DNA of 64,000 bases from Streptomyces sp. NBC_01408 (GCF_026340255.1 NZ_JAPEPJ010000002.1:806001-870000), one strand, 5' to 3'; shown: positions 30,188 through 38,592, counted from the first letter of the stretch. Numbers and translations: made by a program. Notes: generated by a model from the sequence alone, not told the origin.

Positions 30188-30680
30188 GGCTGCTCCCGCT
30201 CCGGTGGATGATCTGCTCGACGGTCCCGGTGCAGGCGAGCCGGCCGCCTTGTACGAAGCGCACCTCGGCGACGGCACGACGGGTCGAGCAGCTGGTCAGC
30301 ACGGTCTCGACGGTCACCGGTCCCGGTACCAGCGGCGCGTGGTAGGCGACGGACAGGCCGGCGGTCAGGAAGCCCGACCCGTCGGGGATCGCCGACAGCA
30401 TCACCAGGCCCGCGAAGTGGTCGACGAGGCAGGCGATCCAGCCGCCGAAGACGACTCCGGGGGTCAGCGTCAGGTTCTCGTCGAACTCCGTCTCGCAGGT
30501 GATCAGGCCGGGCAGCCAGGAGGTCGCCGGCGGCAGGGCGAGGGTGTGTGCGGCCGGCGGGTCGGACACGCTTCCGTCGGCCAGGCCGGTCAGCGTCCTC
30601 CGTCCGCTGGTGTCGGCATCGGGCGCCGCGAGTCCGCGCATACGGCCGGACCGGGCAGGGGGCAGGGTGGCTTCGAGCAT
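30180..30680 (-). CDS. PaaI-type hotdog thioesterase
   Basis: A 166-residue single hotdog domain. The characteristic helix and turn appear as GVVFGGWIACLVDHFAGLVM. The strands include FLTAGLSVAYHAPLVPGPVT and RRAVAEVRFVQGGRLACTGT. The acidic residue in the helix is the aspartate of LVDHF. It hydrolyses CoA or carrier thioesters of aryl or acyl groups. Starting MLEATLPPARSGRM at an ATG, it heads a new transcription segment after the hairpin at 30867-30925. Its end overlaps the dehydrogenase start, so the two are coupled. An editing or product-release role is plausible. Confidence 0.85.
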   Translation of the reverse strand: MLEATLPPARSGRMRGLAAPDADTSGRRTLTGLADGSVSDPPAAHTLALPPATSWLPGLITCETEFDENLTLTPGVVFGGWIACLVDHFAGLVMLSAIPDGSGFLTAGLSVAYHAPLVPGPVTVETVLTSCSTRRAVAEVRFVQGGRLACTGTVEQIIHRSGSSRA

Positions 30681-30777
30681 GGCGGTTTCTCCGCTGGTCC
30701 AGAGGCGGGAACAGGGCGGCAGGGCACAAGGGCGTCCCGCGGATCGCGGGACGGGCCCCGGTAGGCGGCACAGGCCC

Positions 30778-30859
30778 GGGCAGGCGGGCCGGGGTGGGCG
30801 GTACAGAACGGGTGGTACGGGGACGGGCAGGCGGGCCGGGGTGGGCGGTACGGAACGGG
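30778..30859. repeat. Two-copy direct repeat, 35-base unit
   Basis: A GGGCAGGCGGGCCGGGGTGG unit extending to GGTAC(A/G)GAACGGG occurs at 30778-30812 and again at 30825-30859. The period is 47 bases and there is one mismatch. It fills most of the 248-base gap between the thioesterase and diiron genes, with the large hairpin beside it. Confidence 0.7.
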
Positions 30860-30866
30860 CCGGGCG

Positions 30867-30925
30867 GGTCCGCCGCGGCGCCGGGGACCGGACGGGGGCC
30901 GGCGTTCCCGGCGCCGCGGCGGACC
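30867..30925. terminator. Perfect 19-bp hairpin inside the biosynthetic cluster
   Basis: GGTCCGCCGCGGCGCCGGG at 30867-30885 pairs without mismatch to its inverted copy at 30907-30925, with a 21-base loop. It starts four bases after the stop of the diiron gene (transcription runs leftward). A run of U residues is absent. It should end or attenuate transcription before the thioesterase, dehydrogenase and nitrous-acid genes. Confidence 0.75.
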
Positions 30926-30928
30926 GGT

Positions 30929-32056
30929 TCAGGAGGCGGCGGGAGCGCCGTCCGGGGTGGCCGAGCCGAGTTCGACGACGGAGGCGATGTCGCGGCGGCG
31001 GAAGTCCATCTCGCGCCGGGTCAGTTCGTCCACGGCCGCCTTGTCGTCCAGTTCGCGCAGGGCGGCCTCGTCCACGGACTGGAAGCCGAGCACGCCCATC
31101 TTCTGCAGCGCCTCCTGCACCCGCGGGCCGAACATGCCGATCTCCTTGAGGCCCGGCACGATCCGCATGAACACCAGGCGGCGGAACTCGCGCTTGGCGG
31201 GCGAGCGGCGGGAGGCCTTGATGGCCTCCTCGCCGTAGCCGAGGGTGTTCCAGATGTCGTCGTCGACGTACCGGTCGCGCAGCGCCCAGCAGCCCTCGAC
31301 GACGAAGTCCTCGCGCTCCTTCAGTTCCGCGTCGCTGAGCTGCGGGTAGTACTCGCGCAGCAGCAGCCGGCCGAAGGCCACGTGGCGGGCCTCGTCACGG
31401 GCCACGTAGGCGCTGAACGCCCGGGCCAGCGGGTCCTTCAGCCGCTCGCGGTGCACCCCGAAGGTGGCCAGGCCCATGTTCTCCACGAGGATGTGCGCCG
31501 CCAGCACGCCGAAGTCCCAGCGCGGTTCGCGCATGGCGTGCTCGAACATCGCGGCGATGGACGGGGAGAGCCCGTAGCGCAGGCCGATCTTGGTGTGCAG
31601 GAAGCGGTTGAACCCCTCGACGTGCCGTGCCTCGTCCATCAGCTGGGTGGCGGCGTACAGCTTGGAGTCCAGGTCGTTCACGGTGAGCAGGATCTTGCCC
31701 ACGGCGATCAGGGCGGCCTGCTCCGAGTGCAGGAACTGCGAGTACAGCCAGCCGCTGGTGTGCTTGCGGACGATGTTCCGCTCGCCCTCGGGCAGCCGGT
31801 CCCACAGCTTCGATCCCGAGATGGAGATGAAGTCGTCCGGCAGGCCGAGTGGATCCTCGGGGTCCACCTCGTGGTCCCAGTCGAGCCGTTCGTCCATGTC
31901 CCACTGGCGCTGCTTGCCCTGCTTGTACAGGCGCACCATCTTGTCGTTGCGCTGGTCGTAGTCCCACTGGATCACGGCGTTGCCGTGCACCGGGACAGCC
32001 CATTCGCCGGCCAGCGCCGTCAGGATCTCCGGCCGTGTGTAGTCGGCTGTGGTCAT
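30929..32056 (-). CDS. Ferritin-like diiron protein, possible oxygenase
   Basis: A 375-residue helical protein with duplicated metal-ligand helices. SEQAALIAVGKILL is followed by MDEARHVEGFNRFLHTKIGL in the first half. AAHILVENMGLATFG is followed by ARDEARHVAFGRLLLREYY in the second half. Two E-(x)n-ExxH-type pairs (DEARHVE, DEARHVA) fit a ribonucleotide-reductase-like diiron centre. The ATG overlaps the TGA of the ligase gene (ATGA). Such stand-alone proteins in biosynthetic clusters act as N-oxygenases, desaturases or C-C cleaving enzymes. An amine N-oxygenation role would match the nitrogen chemistry of the cluster. That role is inference, and a desaturase is equally possible. Confidence 0.75.
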   Translation of the reverse strand: MTTADYTRPEILTALAGEWAVPVHGNAVIQWDYDQRNDKMVRLYKQGKQRQWDMDERLDWDHEVDPEDPLGLPDDFISISGSKLWDRLPEGERNIVRKHTSGWLYSQFLHSEQAALIAVGKILLTVNDLDSKLYAATQLMDEARHVEGFNRFLHTKIGLRYGLSPSIAAMFEHAMREPRWDFGVLAAHILVENMGLATFGVHRERLKDPLARAFSAYVARDEARHVAFGRLLLREYYPQLSDAELKEREDFVVEGCWALRDRYVDDDIWNTLGYGEEAIKASRRSPAKREFRRLVFMRIVPGLKEIGMFGPRVQEALQKMGVLGFQSVDEAALRELDDKAAVDELTRREMDFRRRDIASVVELGSATPDGAPAAS

Positions 32057-33567
32057 GGGGTGTCCTCACTTTCGATGATGAGCCGGTGGGCCAGCTCCCG
32101 GAGCCTGGGCCGCAGTGCCTTGCCGGCCGGGTTGCGCGGGATGGTCTCCAACGGAAGGAAGTGGCTGGGCCGCTTGTAGGCGGCCAGCCCGTCGACGCAC
32201 AGCCCGAGCAGTTCGGCGGCGTCGAAGGCGTCCGGGGCCGTGGGGGCGACGAAGGCCACCGGGACCTGGCCCCAGACCGGCGAGGCCACCGGCACGACGA
32301 CGACGTCGGCGACGGAGGGCGACTGCCGCAGGACGTGCTCGATCTCGGCCGGGTAGACGTTCTGTCCGCCGCGCAGGATCAGGTCGTTGCGGCGGTCGAC
32401 CACCCAGACCAGGCCGCTGCCGTCCACACAGCCGAGGTCGTGGGTGTTGAGCCAGCCGTCGCGCAGCACTTCGGCGGTGGCCTCGGGGCGCTTCCAGTAG
32501 CCCTGCATCAGGCCGTCGCCGGTGACCTGGAGCTCGCCGATGGTGCCGGCCGGGACCTCCCGGCCGTCACTGTCGGCGATCCGCAGCTCGGTGCCGAGCA
32601 TGGGCCGCCCGACGCAGACCGCGCCGGGTACGGGCGGCTCACCGACCGCCGCGTGCGGGGCGAGGGAGATGACCGGTCCGCCGCCCTCGGTGATGCCGAA
32701 CACCGTCTGCAGTTCCACGCCGAGGCGTGTCCGAGCCTCGGCCGCCAGCTCTGCGGGCATCGGGGCGGCGCCGTGCAGCAGCAGCCGCAGCGCGCCGAGG
32801 TCGGTGGTGGCCAGTGCCCTCGTGTCGAGGACCAGCCGCACCATGGACGGCACCAGGAAGGCGTGCTCGACCTCCCAGCGCTCCAGTGCGGCCAGGCAGC
32901 CCTGCGGGGTGAACCGGTCCAGGACGCAGACCGTGCCGCCGGCCGCGAGGTGGTCGAGTGCGATGACCACGCTGCCGTGGAAGAGCGGGCCCGCGTTGAG
33001 GAAGACGGTGCCGGGCCGCGGCCCTACGTCGGCCAGCCAGGACAGCGCGTTCAGCTGGAAGGAGCGCTGGTCGACGACGACGCCCTTCGCGGTACCGGTC
33101 GTCGCGGAGGTGTGCAGGATCATCACCGGGTCGGTGAGGGAGCTGCCCTCCCGGCCGATGGAATCCGCTCCGGCGTCCGGGAGTTCGCCCACCCCGGCGA
33201 TGTCCGTCAGCGGCAGCCCGGGGCACAGGCCGCCGAGCCGGGTCAGGCCCTCGGCCTCGGCCACCGCGGCGGCCGGCTCGACGGACTCCACGATCGCGCC
33301 GATCTCCCGGTCGGTGAGCGCCGGGTTGACCGGTACGGCCACCACCCCGGCGGCCGCGCAGGCCAGGTAGGTCTCGATCACCTCGACCCGGTTGCCGCTG
33401 AGCACCAGGACGCGGCTGCCGCGCGGGACGTCCCGGCGCAGCAGGGCGGCGAGCGCCTCCACGTCCCGGTGCAGCCGCCGCCAGCTGACGTCCCGGCGGC
33501 CGTCGCGCAGTGCGAGGGCCTCGGGGGCGCGGTCCAGGCCGCGGCGCACCACGTGCTTGAGCCACAT
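32053..33567 (-). CDS. Adenylate-forming ligase 1 (acyl/aryl-CoA ligase family)
   Basis: A 504-residue two-domain ANL enzyme starting MWLKHVVRRGLDRAPEALAL. The P-loop-like core is MILHTSATTGTAKGVVV, the A5 motif is TVFGITEGGGPV, and A7 is WLNTHDLGCVDG. The catalytic A8 hinge is RRNDLILRGGQNVYPAEIE, and the A10 lysine is in NPAGKALRPRL. It is paralogous to the ligase at 42688, sharing the MWL start and the SEVIETY region. One base separates it from the carrier-protein gene upstream, and it overlaps the diiron gene downstream. It should activate an acid for transfer to a carrier or CoA. An ATP-dependent diazotising role like CreM cannot be excluded by eye. Confidence 0.87.
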   Translation of the reverse strand: MWLKHVVRRGLDRAPEALALRDGRRDVSWRRLHRDVEALAALLRRDVPRGSRVLVLSGNRVEVIETYLACAAAGVVAVPVNPALTDREIGAIVESVEPAAAVAEAEGLTRLGGLCPGLPLTDIAGVGELPDAGADSIGREGSSLTDPVMILHTSATTGTAKGVVVDQRSFQLNALSWLADVGPRPGTVFLNAGPLFHGSVVIALDHLAAGGTVCVLDRFTPQGCLAALERWEVEHAFLVPSMVRLVLDTRALATTDLGALRLLLHGAAPMPAELAAEARTRLGVELQTVFGITEGGGPVISLAPHAAVGEPPVPGAVCVGRPMLGTELRIADSDGREVPAGTIGELQVTGDGLMQGYWKRPEATAEVLRDGWLNTHDLGCVDGSGLVWVVDRRNDLILRGGQNVYPAEIEHVLRQSPSVADVVVVPVASPVWGQVPVAFVAPTAPDAFDAAELLGLCVDGLAAYKRPSHFLPLETIPRNPAGKALRPRLRELAHRLIIESEDTP

Positions 33568-33568
33568 G

Positions 33569-33796
33569 TCAGGCCGCCTCGTTCCCTACCAGCTCGGCAA
33601 CGGCGCGGATGGACGTGAGCTCCAGGAGCTCCTCGTCCTCGAGCGCCCGGCCGAGGTGCTCCTCGATGTGCAGCGCGAGCCGGATCAGCTCACCGGAGTT
33701 GACTCCGGCGCCGGCGAGGCTGGCCTCGTCGGTGACCCGGTCGAGGAGGGCGGGGTGGTCCAGGCTGTTGCGTACGAGGGTCCGTGCCAGGCTCAT
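33569..33796 (-). CDS. Acyl/peptidyl carrier protein 1
   Basis: A 75-residue acidic four-helix protein. The candidate phosphopantetheine serine is S34 in LAGAGVNSGELIRLALHIEE, at the start of helix 2. The usual Asp-Ser-Leu is replaced by Asn-Ser-Gly. It ends ELLELTSIRAVAELVGNEAA. Its ATG overlaps the stop of the transglutaminase-like gene (ATGA), and the ligase gene follows after one base, so ligase 1 is the obvious loading partner. The PPTase at 41888 could activate it. Confidence 0.75.
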   Translation of the reverse strand: MSLARTLVRNSLDHPALLDRVTDEASLAGAGVNSGELIRLALHIEEHLGRALEDEELLELTSIRAVAELVGNEAA

Positions 33797-34815
33797 GAGC
33801 TCCTCCGCGGGCGGGCACCGACGCCGACCATCGCCCAGTACGGGGCGGGTTCGCCGTCGAAGTAGACAAGGGGTTCCGCGCTGTCCGTGCGGCAGGGGAG
33901 CAGCCGGTTGAAGCGGCTTCCGAAGCAGGCTGCGGCGAATTCGGGGGACTCGGCGACGCCGCGCTCGTCCCCGACGGTCGCCACGAAGGCGAACACCGGG
34001 TCCAGGGACTTGTGCACCCCGTCCTCGACGACGTCGCACCACGCGTGGTCGCTGCCGAAGAGGCCGAGCAGGTAGCCGCGGCGGGCCGTGGCCTCCAGGC
34101 CGGCCGCCCGCAGCCGGTCCGCGAGCAGCCGCGAGGCCACCACGCAGTCGGCGATGCCGAGCTCCCAGGCCCGGTGGTGGTCGGCGCGCAGCGGCTCGGG
34201 CACCGTCTGGTAGGTGACCCGGCGCGAGGCAAGGCCCTCGACGACCTCGTTCCAGGCCTCGTGGATCCGCGGGTCGCGCACGGTCTGGTCGGCGCCGGTC
34301 AGGCGGACGGTGGCCTCGTAGCCGCCCACCCGCACCGGGTCGGCGAAGGGGTGCTCCGACAGCAGCTCCACTCCGGGGGCCGACAGGTCGGGGACCCGCA
34401 CGGTGACCTCGGGCAGCCGTACGCCCGGGTCCGTGACGGCCCCGGCGCGCTCGCCTCCTGCGGTCCGCGAGGGGTGGACCCCGATCTCCCATTCGCGGGG
34501 CGCGTACCAGCTGCTGCGGGAGGAGGCGGCGAACCGCATCAGGAAGCGCAGGCCGAGCTCCGGGACGGTCTGCCCGGTGCCGCAGAACATGCCGACGTTC
34601 ATCAGGTCGTCGTAGTCGAACAGGGGGCCGCGCTCGGGGTCGGTCACGTGCGGCAGTCCTTCGGCCGCGAGCTGGGCCACCTGCTCCGGGGCGGCCCGCA
34701 GGGCCTGCGCCGCGGTCCGGGCGTCCGTGTCGTAGCGCCCGATGTCCTCGGGTACGGCCGTGAACCGGCCGAGGGCGCCGAGCAGCGCGTCGGGCGCCGC
34801 GGTCTCCACCGTCAT
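33793..34815 (-). CDS. Transglutaminase-like cysteine enzyme between two carrier proteins
   Basis: A 340-residue protein starting MTVETAAPDALLGALGRF. The C-terminal half has the transglutaminase-core triad pattern: Cys224 in GIADCVVASRLL, His257 in GSDHAWCDVV and Asp272 in KSLDPVFAF. The spacings are 33 and 15 residues, as in the core fold. The N-terminal half (about 190 residues) is of a type I do not recognise, with FDYDDLMNVGMFCGTGQTVP. It overlaps both neighbours, carrier 2 upstream and carrier 1 downstream, by four bases each. The placement recalls AdmF of andrimid, a transglutaminase homologue that forms an amide between two carrier-bound acyl groups. That function is inferred, and a protease or hydrolase is the alternative. 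Confidence 0.68.
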   Translation of the reverse strand: MTVETAAPDALLGALGRFTAVPEDIGRYDTDARTAAQALRAAPEQVAQLAAEGLPHVTDPERGPLFDYDDLMNVGMFCGTGQTVPELGLRFLMRFAASSRSSWYAPREWEIGVHPSRTAGGERAGAVTDPGVRLPEVTVRVPDLSAPGVELLSEHPFADPVRVGGYEATVRLTGADQTVRDPRIHEAWNEVVEGLASRRVTYQTVPEPLRADHHRAWELGIADCVVASRLLADRLRAAGLEATARRGYLLGLFGSDHAWCDVVEDGVHKSLDPVFAFVATVGDERGVAESPEFAAACFGSRFNRLLPCRTDSAEPLVYFDGEPAPYWAMVGVGARPRRSS

Positions 34816-35069
34816 ATGGAGCTGCCCTCCGGGATCAGGGAGGAGACGAACTCGGCGAGCTCGCGCACGGTCGCCGTCTCGAAGAGGAAGTCGTCGGGGA
34901 TGACGACGTCGCACTCGTCCTCGATGTCGGTGATCGCGCGCAGCGCCTTGACCGACTCGATGCCGGGGACGGCGGAGAGGGGCTTGTCGGTGTCGATGCC
35001 CGTCGCGGGGACGTTGGCCTGGGCGGCCAGGGCGCGTACGACGATGTCCAGGGTCTGGTCGGCGCTCAC
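34812..35069 (-). CDS. Acyl carrier protein 2
   Basis: An 85-residue carrier starting at GTG (VSADQTLDIVVRALAAQANV). The phosphopantetheine serine is S39 in AVPGIESVKALRAI. It is followed by the acidic helix TDIEDECDVVIPDDFLFETA and the last helix VRELAEFVSSLIP. The start overlaps the stop of the FAAL-type ligase gene (GTGA), which is the likely loading enzyme. The stop overlaps the transglutaminase-like gene. It is a normal-looking discrete carrier of the type II polyketide, fatty acid or nonribosomal kind. Confidence 0.87.
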   Translation of the reverse strand: MSADQTLDIVVRALAAQANVPATGIDTDKPLSAVPGIESVKALRAITDIEDECDVVIPDDFLFETATVRELAEFVSSLIPEGSSI

Positions 35070-36739
35070 TGGTGGCGTCCTTCCGATGCGGTGGTGAGGG
35101 GCTTGGTCTGCTCGCGGTAGAGGTCGGCCGCGCCGGAGCGCTTGACCTTGCCGGAGCTGGTGAAGGGAAGGCTCTGGGGGGAGACGGCGACGGTCTCCAC
35201 GGCGCCCAGGCCCAGGTGTTCGATGAGCCGGGCGCGGATGGCCTCGCCGATGGCGGCGGCCGCGTCCAGGTCGAGCTTGGTCTCCCAGATCACGATCATG
35301 CGCTCCTCTCCGTCGTCGTCCCAGGCGAAGGCGGCGCAGTGCCGGCGGTCGACTCCGGGGGTGGCCTTGACGATCTCCTCGACGTCCTCGGCGTAGTAGT
35401 TCTGGCCTCGGACGACGGCCATCGCCTTCATCCGGCCGATGACGTAGAGCTCGCGGTCGTGCAGGAAGCCGATGTCTCCGGTGCGGAGCATCCCGTCGGG
35501 GGTGAACGGCTGCTGTTCGGCGGGCAGTCCGAGGTACCCGGAGGTGACGGGCGCGCCGCCGATCTGCACCTCGCCCACGGTCCCGTCGTCCAGCGCGGTG
35601 CCCTCGGCGTCGCCGATGCGGACCTCGATGCCGGCGACGGCGGGGCCGCAGGAGACGACGGAGCGTACGGTCGGCCCGTCCTCGGTGCTCTCGGTGATCC
35701 GGTCGCCGACCGACAGACTGGAGCGGTCCACGAGCAGGCTGCGGTAGCCGGTCAGCGGGATGCCGCTGCTGACGATGAGCGTCGCTTCGGCGAGCCCGTA
35801 GTTGGGCTGCACGACCTGCGGCCGCAGCCCGTAGGGGGCGAAGGTCTGCTGGAAGGCCTCGAGGCTGCTCAGGCGGACCGGCTCGGAACCGTTGCCGCCG
35901 TAGCGCCAGGCGGAGAGGTCCAGGTCGTCGGGGATGCCCTTGGCGGCGGCCGCGACGAGGTAGTCGTAGAAGAAGTTCGGGGCCGGCAGGATCGTGGACC
36001 GGGACGCGGCGAACTCGCTGAGCCACTGCATGGGGCGGCGGACGAAGTCGCCCGGCTGCCACAGCGAGGTCTTCGTGCCGTACCGCAGCGAGGCGAGCAT
36101 GGTGAACAGGCCCATGTCGTGGAAGAGCGGCAGCCACTGGCCGAGCGCGTCCTCGGGTCCCCACCGGGTGCCGTCCCCGATGGAGTCGAGCCCGGCTTCG
36201 ACGTTGTCGTGGGTGACGACGACGCCCTTGGGCGCCGAGGTGCTGCCGGAGGTGTACTGGATGACGGCCGGGGCGTCGCCGCCGCCGCGCACCGGGGGGA
36301 GGTCCCGGCCGGCCGGCGGCGGTTCGGCGATGTCGATGACCGGCAGGTGCGGTACGGCGGCGGCGACGCGGGACACGATCCGGCCGCCGAGGCTGCCGTC
36401 GACGAGCAGGGCGTCGAGGGAGGCGTCGGCCGCGATCCGCTGGATGTGCGCGGCGTACGCGTCCGCCCCGCCGAAGGCCACCGGCAGCGCGAGCGGCACC
36501 GCCGCGGCGTCGAGCCGGAGCAGGGCCAGCAGGCCGCGCACCCAGGGCTCGCCGTTGGCCATCAGCAGGCCGGCGCGGCGCGGGAGGCGGCCGTCGCAGG
36601 CGTCCAGGATGGTGCCCGCGGTGCGCTCCGCGCGGGAGAACAGGGCGGGTCCGGAGACGGGCTCCTCCTGGCGGGAGGGGGTGTGGAGCATCGTGGCGTC
36701 GTGGACGGACTCGGAGAGCAGGTTCCACAGCTGGACCAT
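35066..36739 (-). CDS. Adenylate-forming ligase 2, fatty-acyl-AMP-ligase type
   Basis: A 557-residue enzyme starting MVQLWNLLSESVHDATMLHT. The core motif is VIQYTSGSTSAPKGVVVTHD. The FAAL-like features are WGPEDALGQWLPLFHDMGLF and SEFAASRSTILPAPNFFYDY, both typical of ligases that pass acyl-adenylates to a carrier and not to CoA. Later motifs are VQPNYGLAEATLIVSSGIPL, RTGDIGFLHDRELYVIGRMK and LPFTSSGKVKRSGAADLYRE with the catalytic lysine. It overlaps carrier protein 2. It probably loads a medium or unusual acid onto that carrier. An open frame running upstream into the next ligase is antisense-type composition and is not part of the gene. Confidence 0.9.
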   Translation of the reverse strand: MVQLWNLLSESVHDATMLHTPSRQEEPVSGPALFSRAERTAGTILDACDGRLPRRAGLLMANGEPWVRGLLALLRLDAAAVPLALPVAFGGADAYAAHIQRIAADASLDALLVDGSLGGRIVSRVAAAVPHLPVIDIAEPPPAGRDLPPVRGGGDAPAVIQYTSGSTSAPKGVVVTHDNVEAGLDSIGDGTRWGPEDALGQWLPLFHDMGLFTMLASLRYGTKTSLWQPGDFVRRPMQWLSEFAASRSTILPAPNFFYDYLVAAAAKGIPDDLDLSAWRYGGNGSEPVRLSSLEAFQQTFAPYGLRPQVVQPNYGLAEATLIVSSGIPLTGYRSLLVDRSSLSVGDRITESTEDGPTVRSVVSCGPAVAGIEVRIGDAEGTALDDGTVGEVQIGGAPVTSGYLGLPAEQQPFTPDGMLRTGDIGFLHDRELYVIGRMKAMAVVRGQNYYAEDVEEIVKATPGVDRRHCAAFAWDDDGEERMIVIWETKLDLDAAAAIGEAIRARLIEHLGLGAVETVAVSPQSLPFTSSGKVKRSGAADLYREQTKPLTTASEGRHQ

Positions 36740-36744
36740 GGCGG

Positions 36745-38349
36745 TCAGGCCTCCTTCTCGGGCGTGGTGGTGCGCTGGATGCGGCCGGCGAGCTTGCGGC
36801 GGAGCACCGACCGGCGGACCTTGTACGAGCCGGTGACGGGCATGGCCTCCCACTCCCAGAAGCGCACCTGGAGGTCGGGGAGTCCGGCCTCGGCGGCGAC
36901 GGCGCGGAAGCGTTCGGGGTCGGGCGCGGTGCCGGGGCGGGGGCAGGCGACGGCGAAAACGGTGCTGTCCTCCGTGTCCTCGGCCTTCACCAGGACGAGC
37001 TCGACCAGCTCGGGCATGGCCTCCAGGAGGTGGTCCTCCTTCTCCAGGAGGCTGCCGACGCCGTCGACGTGCTCGACGATGCGGTCGAGCAGTTCGAGGG
37101 AGCCGTCGTCGAGCTGGCGCCCGATGTCGCCCATCGGCCACCAGGAGTCCTCCGGCGGCATCGGGTCGCCGCCGACGTAGCCGCGCATGCGGCCGGGCGA
37201 GCGGGTCTCGATGACGCCGGGGGTGTTCGCCGGCTGCGGGTGGCCGTTCTCGTCGACGATGCGGATCTCCATGCCGCCGCCGGGGTGGCCGACGTTGCGC
37301 GGCGAGTAGTCCGCGGACTCCTCGCGGGTCACGATGCGCAGGCAGATGGGGCCGGACTCGGTCTGGCCGTACGCCTGGAAGTAGTGGGCGTTCGGGTGCT
37401 CGGAGGCGCCCAGCAGGGCCCGTACGGTGCGCGGGTGCATCGCGTCGAAGGTGCTGATGAACCGCTCGACGTGCTGGAAGGGGCGCTCCGGGTCGTCGGC
37501 CAGCGACTCCCACTGGATGTAGACGTTCGGGTGCGTCTCCAGGGAGGTCGGGCGGTGTTCGAGCATCAGGCGCTTGACGTTGGCCGGGTCCGGGTCGGCG
37601 ATGGCCAGGGCGGGCATCGCGGTCTCCAGGGAGGCCAGCGTGCCGGCGCAGGTGCGGGCGTGGACGAACGACAGGTGCTTGGCGTTCAGGTCGTCGGTCG
37701 AGTACTGGTCCCGGAAGATCATGATCATCGGGGCGACCATGCCGAACAGCGAACGGGTCGAGTGCGCGGCCATCTTCGGGGCTCCGGTGGTGCCCGAGGA
37801 GTGGGTGATGACGAACCACTCGTCCTCGTCGCGCGGGTTGGCCACGTGCGGCAGCCGGTCCTGCACCGGGACGACCCAGCTCTCCTCGGTCGGCTCCAGA
37901 CACAGCACGTTGCGCACCAGCAGCCGCAGCGCGTGCCGGGAGTCGGTCAGCCGGGAGAGTCCGAAGGAGTCGACGAGGAGGTACGGGTTCTGCAGGCGGG
38001 CGAAGCACTCCAGCAGCTCACCGACCTCCATGGCGGAGGACAGCAGCGCGGGCAGCGCGCCGATCTTGCCGAGGGCGCACATCACGCCCTCGACCTCGAT
38101 GTGGTTGCGCTGGACCACGGCGACCACGTCGCCCTTGCGGACGCCCGCCGCCCACAGGCGGTCGGCGTAGTCGTCGACGGCCCGAGCGAACTCGGCGAAG
38201 TTGCGCACCGGACCGTCGTAGGTCCGCCACGCGGTGTCGGAGAGGAAGGGCGTGTCGGGGTTCTTCTCGGCGGCGACGGTGGGGAGCACTCCGAGGGACG
38301 CGGTGGGCTGGGGTATCACGTCGAGGTTGAGTGCGGATATGTCGGGCAT
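36745..38349 (-). CDS. Adenylate-forming ligase 3, divergent branch
   Basis: A 534-residue ANL enzyme starting MPDISALNLDVIPQPTASLG. The core motif is WFVITHSSGTTGAPKMAAHS, with M where the usual G-V follows K. Other landmarks are AYGQTESGPICLRIVTREES, PMGDIGRQLDDGSLELLDRI and a late lysine in MPVTGSYKVRRSVLRRKL. It differs clearly from the other three ligases here, so a separate chemistry is likely. It leads the segment that continues with the FAAL, carrier, transglutaminase, carrier, ligase 1 and diiron genes, five bases before the FAAL gene. The region upstream (38350-38592) is the presumed promoter. A diazotase-like role (CreM is an ANL homologue) is one possibility, unproven. Confidence 0.82.
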   Translation of the reverse strand: MPDISALNLDVIPQPTASLGVLPTVAAEKNPDTPFLSDTAWRTYDGPVRNFAEFARAVDDYADRLWAAGVRKGDVVAVVQRNHIEVEGVMCALGKIGALPALLSSAMEVGELLECFARLQNPYLLVDSFGLSRLTDSRHALRLLVRNVLCLEPTEESWVVPVQDRLPHVANPRDEDEWFVITHSSGTTGAPKMAAHSTRSLFGMVAPMIMIFRDQYSTDDLNAKHLSFVHARTCAGTLASLETAMPALAIADPDPANVKRLMLEHRPTSLETHPNVYIQWESLADDPERPFQHVERFISTFDAMHPRTVRALLGASEHPNAHYFQAYGQTESGPICLRIVTREESADYSPRNVGHPGGGMEIRIVDENGHPQPANTPGVIETRSPGRMRGYVGGDPMPPEDSWWPMGDIGRQLDDGSLELLDRIVEHVDGVGSLLEKEDHLLEAMPELVELVLVKAEDTEDSTVFAVACPRPGTAPDPERFRAVAAEAGLPDLQVRFWEWEAMPVTGSYKVRRSVLRRKLAGRIQRTTTPEKEA

Positions 38350-38592
38350 TCGTCATCCCTCTGCTCGGCCTGGCTGTTGCTTTCGGGCAGCGCGAACTCC
38401 GCCCTGCCACGGGCGCATCGCGCTGGGGTTCGTGGGTTTCGTGAAGCGACTGGAAGCAGCCGACACCAGATAAGAGACGGGATCCGGCCGTCACACTCCA
38501 CGGGAGTTCGAGTATTTTTCCGGAGCGCCCACCTCCGGCCGGCGGGGCCCTTCCTGACCGGTCCTGACGGGTCCGCGTGACGTGCCCGGGAA
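38350..38592 (-). promoter_or_regulatory. Presumed promoter region of the central cluster operon
   Basis: This 243-base gap has no coding frame with normal bias. It is comparatively AT-rich around 38455-38520. Read leftward it contains GTGACG followed 16 bases later by TATCTG, a weak -35/-10-like pair about 130 bases before the ligase start. Together with the terminator at 38593-38649 this marks a new transcription unit. I see no clear operator. Confidence 0.35.

Noticed and set aside
26957..30211. Very long open frame on the plus strand across the flavoenzyme and dehydrogenase region
   Set aside because: It is antisense to well-recognised genes with family motifs. High GC content keeps the opposite strand open, and its translation is Gly/Ala/Val/Arg-rich with no domain.
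35066..38008. Apparent fusion of two ligases in one 980-codon frame
   Set aside because: The extension past 36739 is antisense-type composition and overlaps the 3' part of the upstream ligase gene. The ATG at 36739 starts a complete FAAL-type protein.
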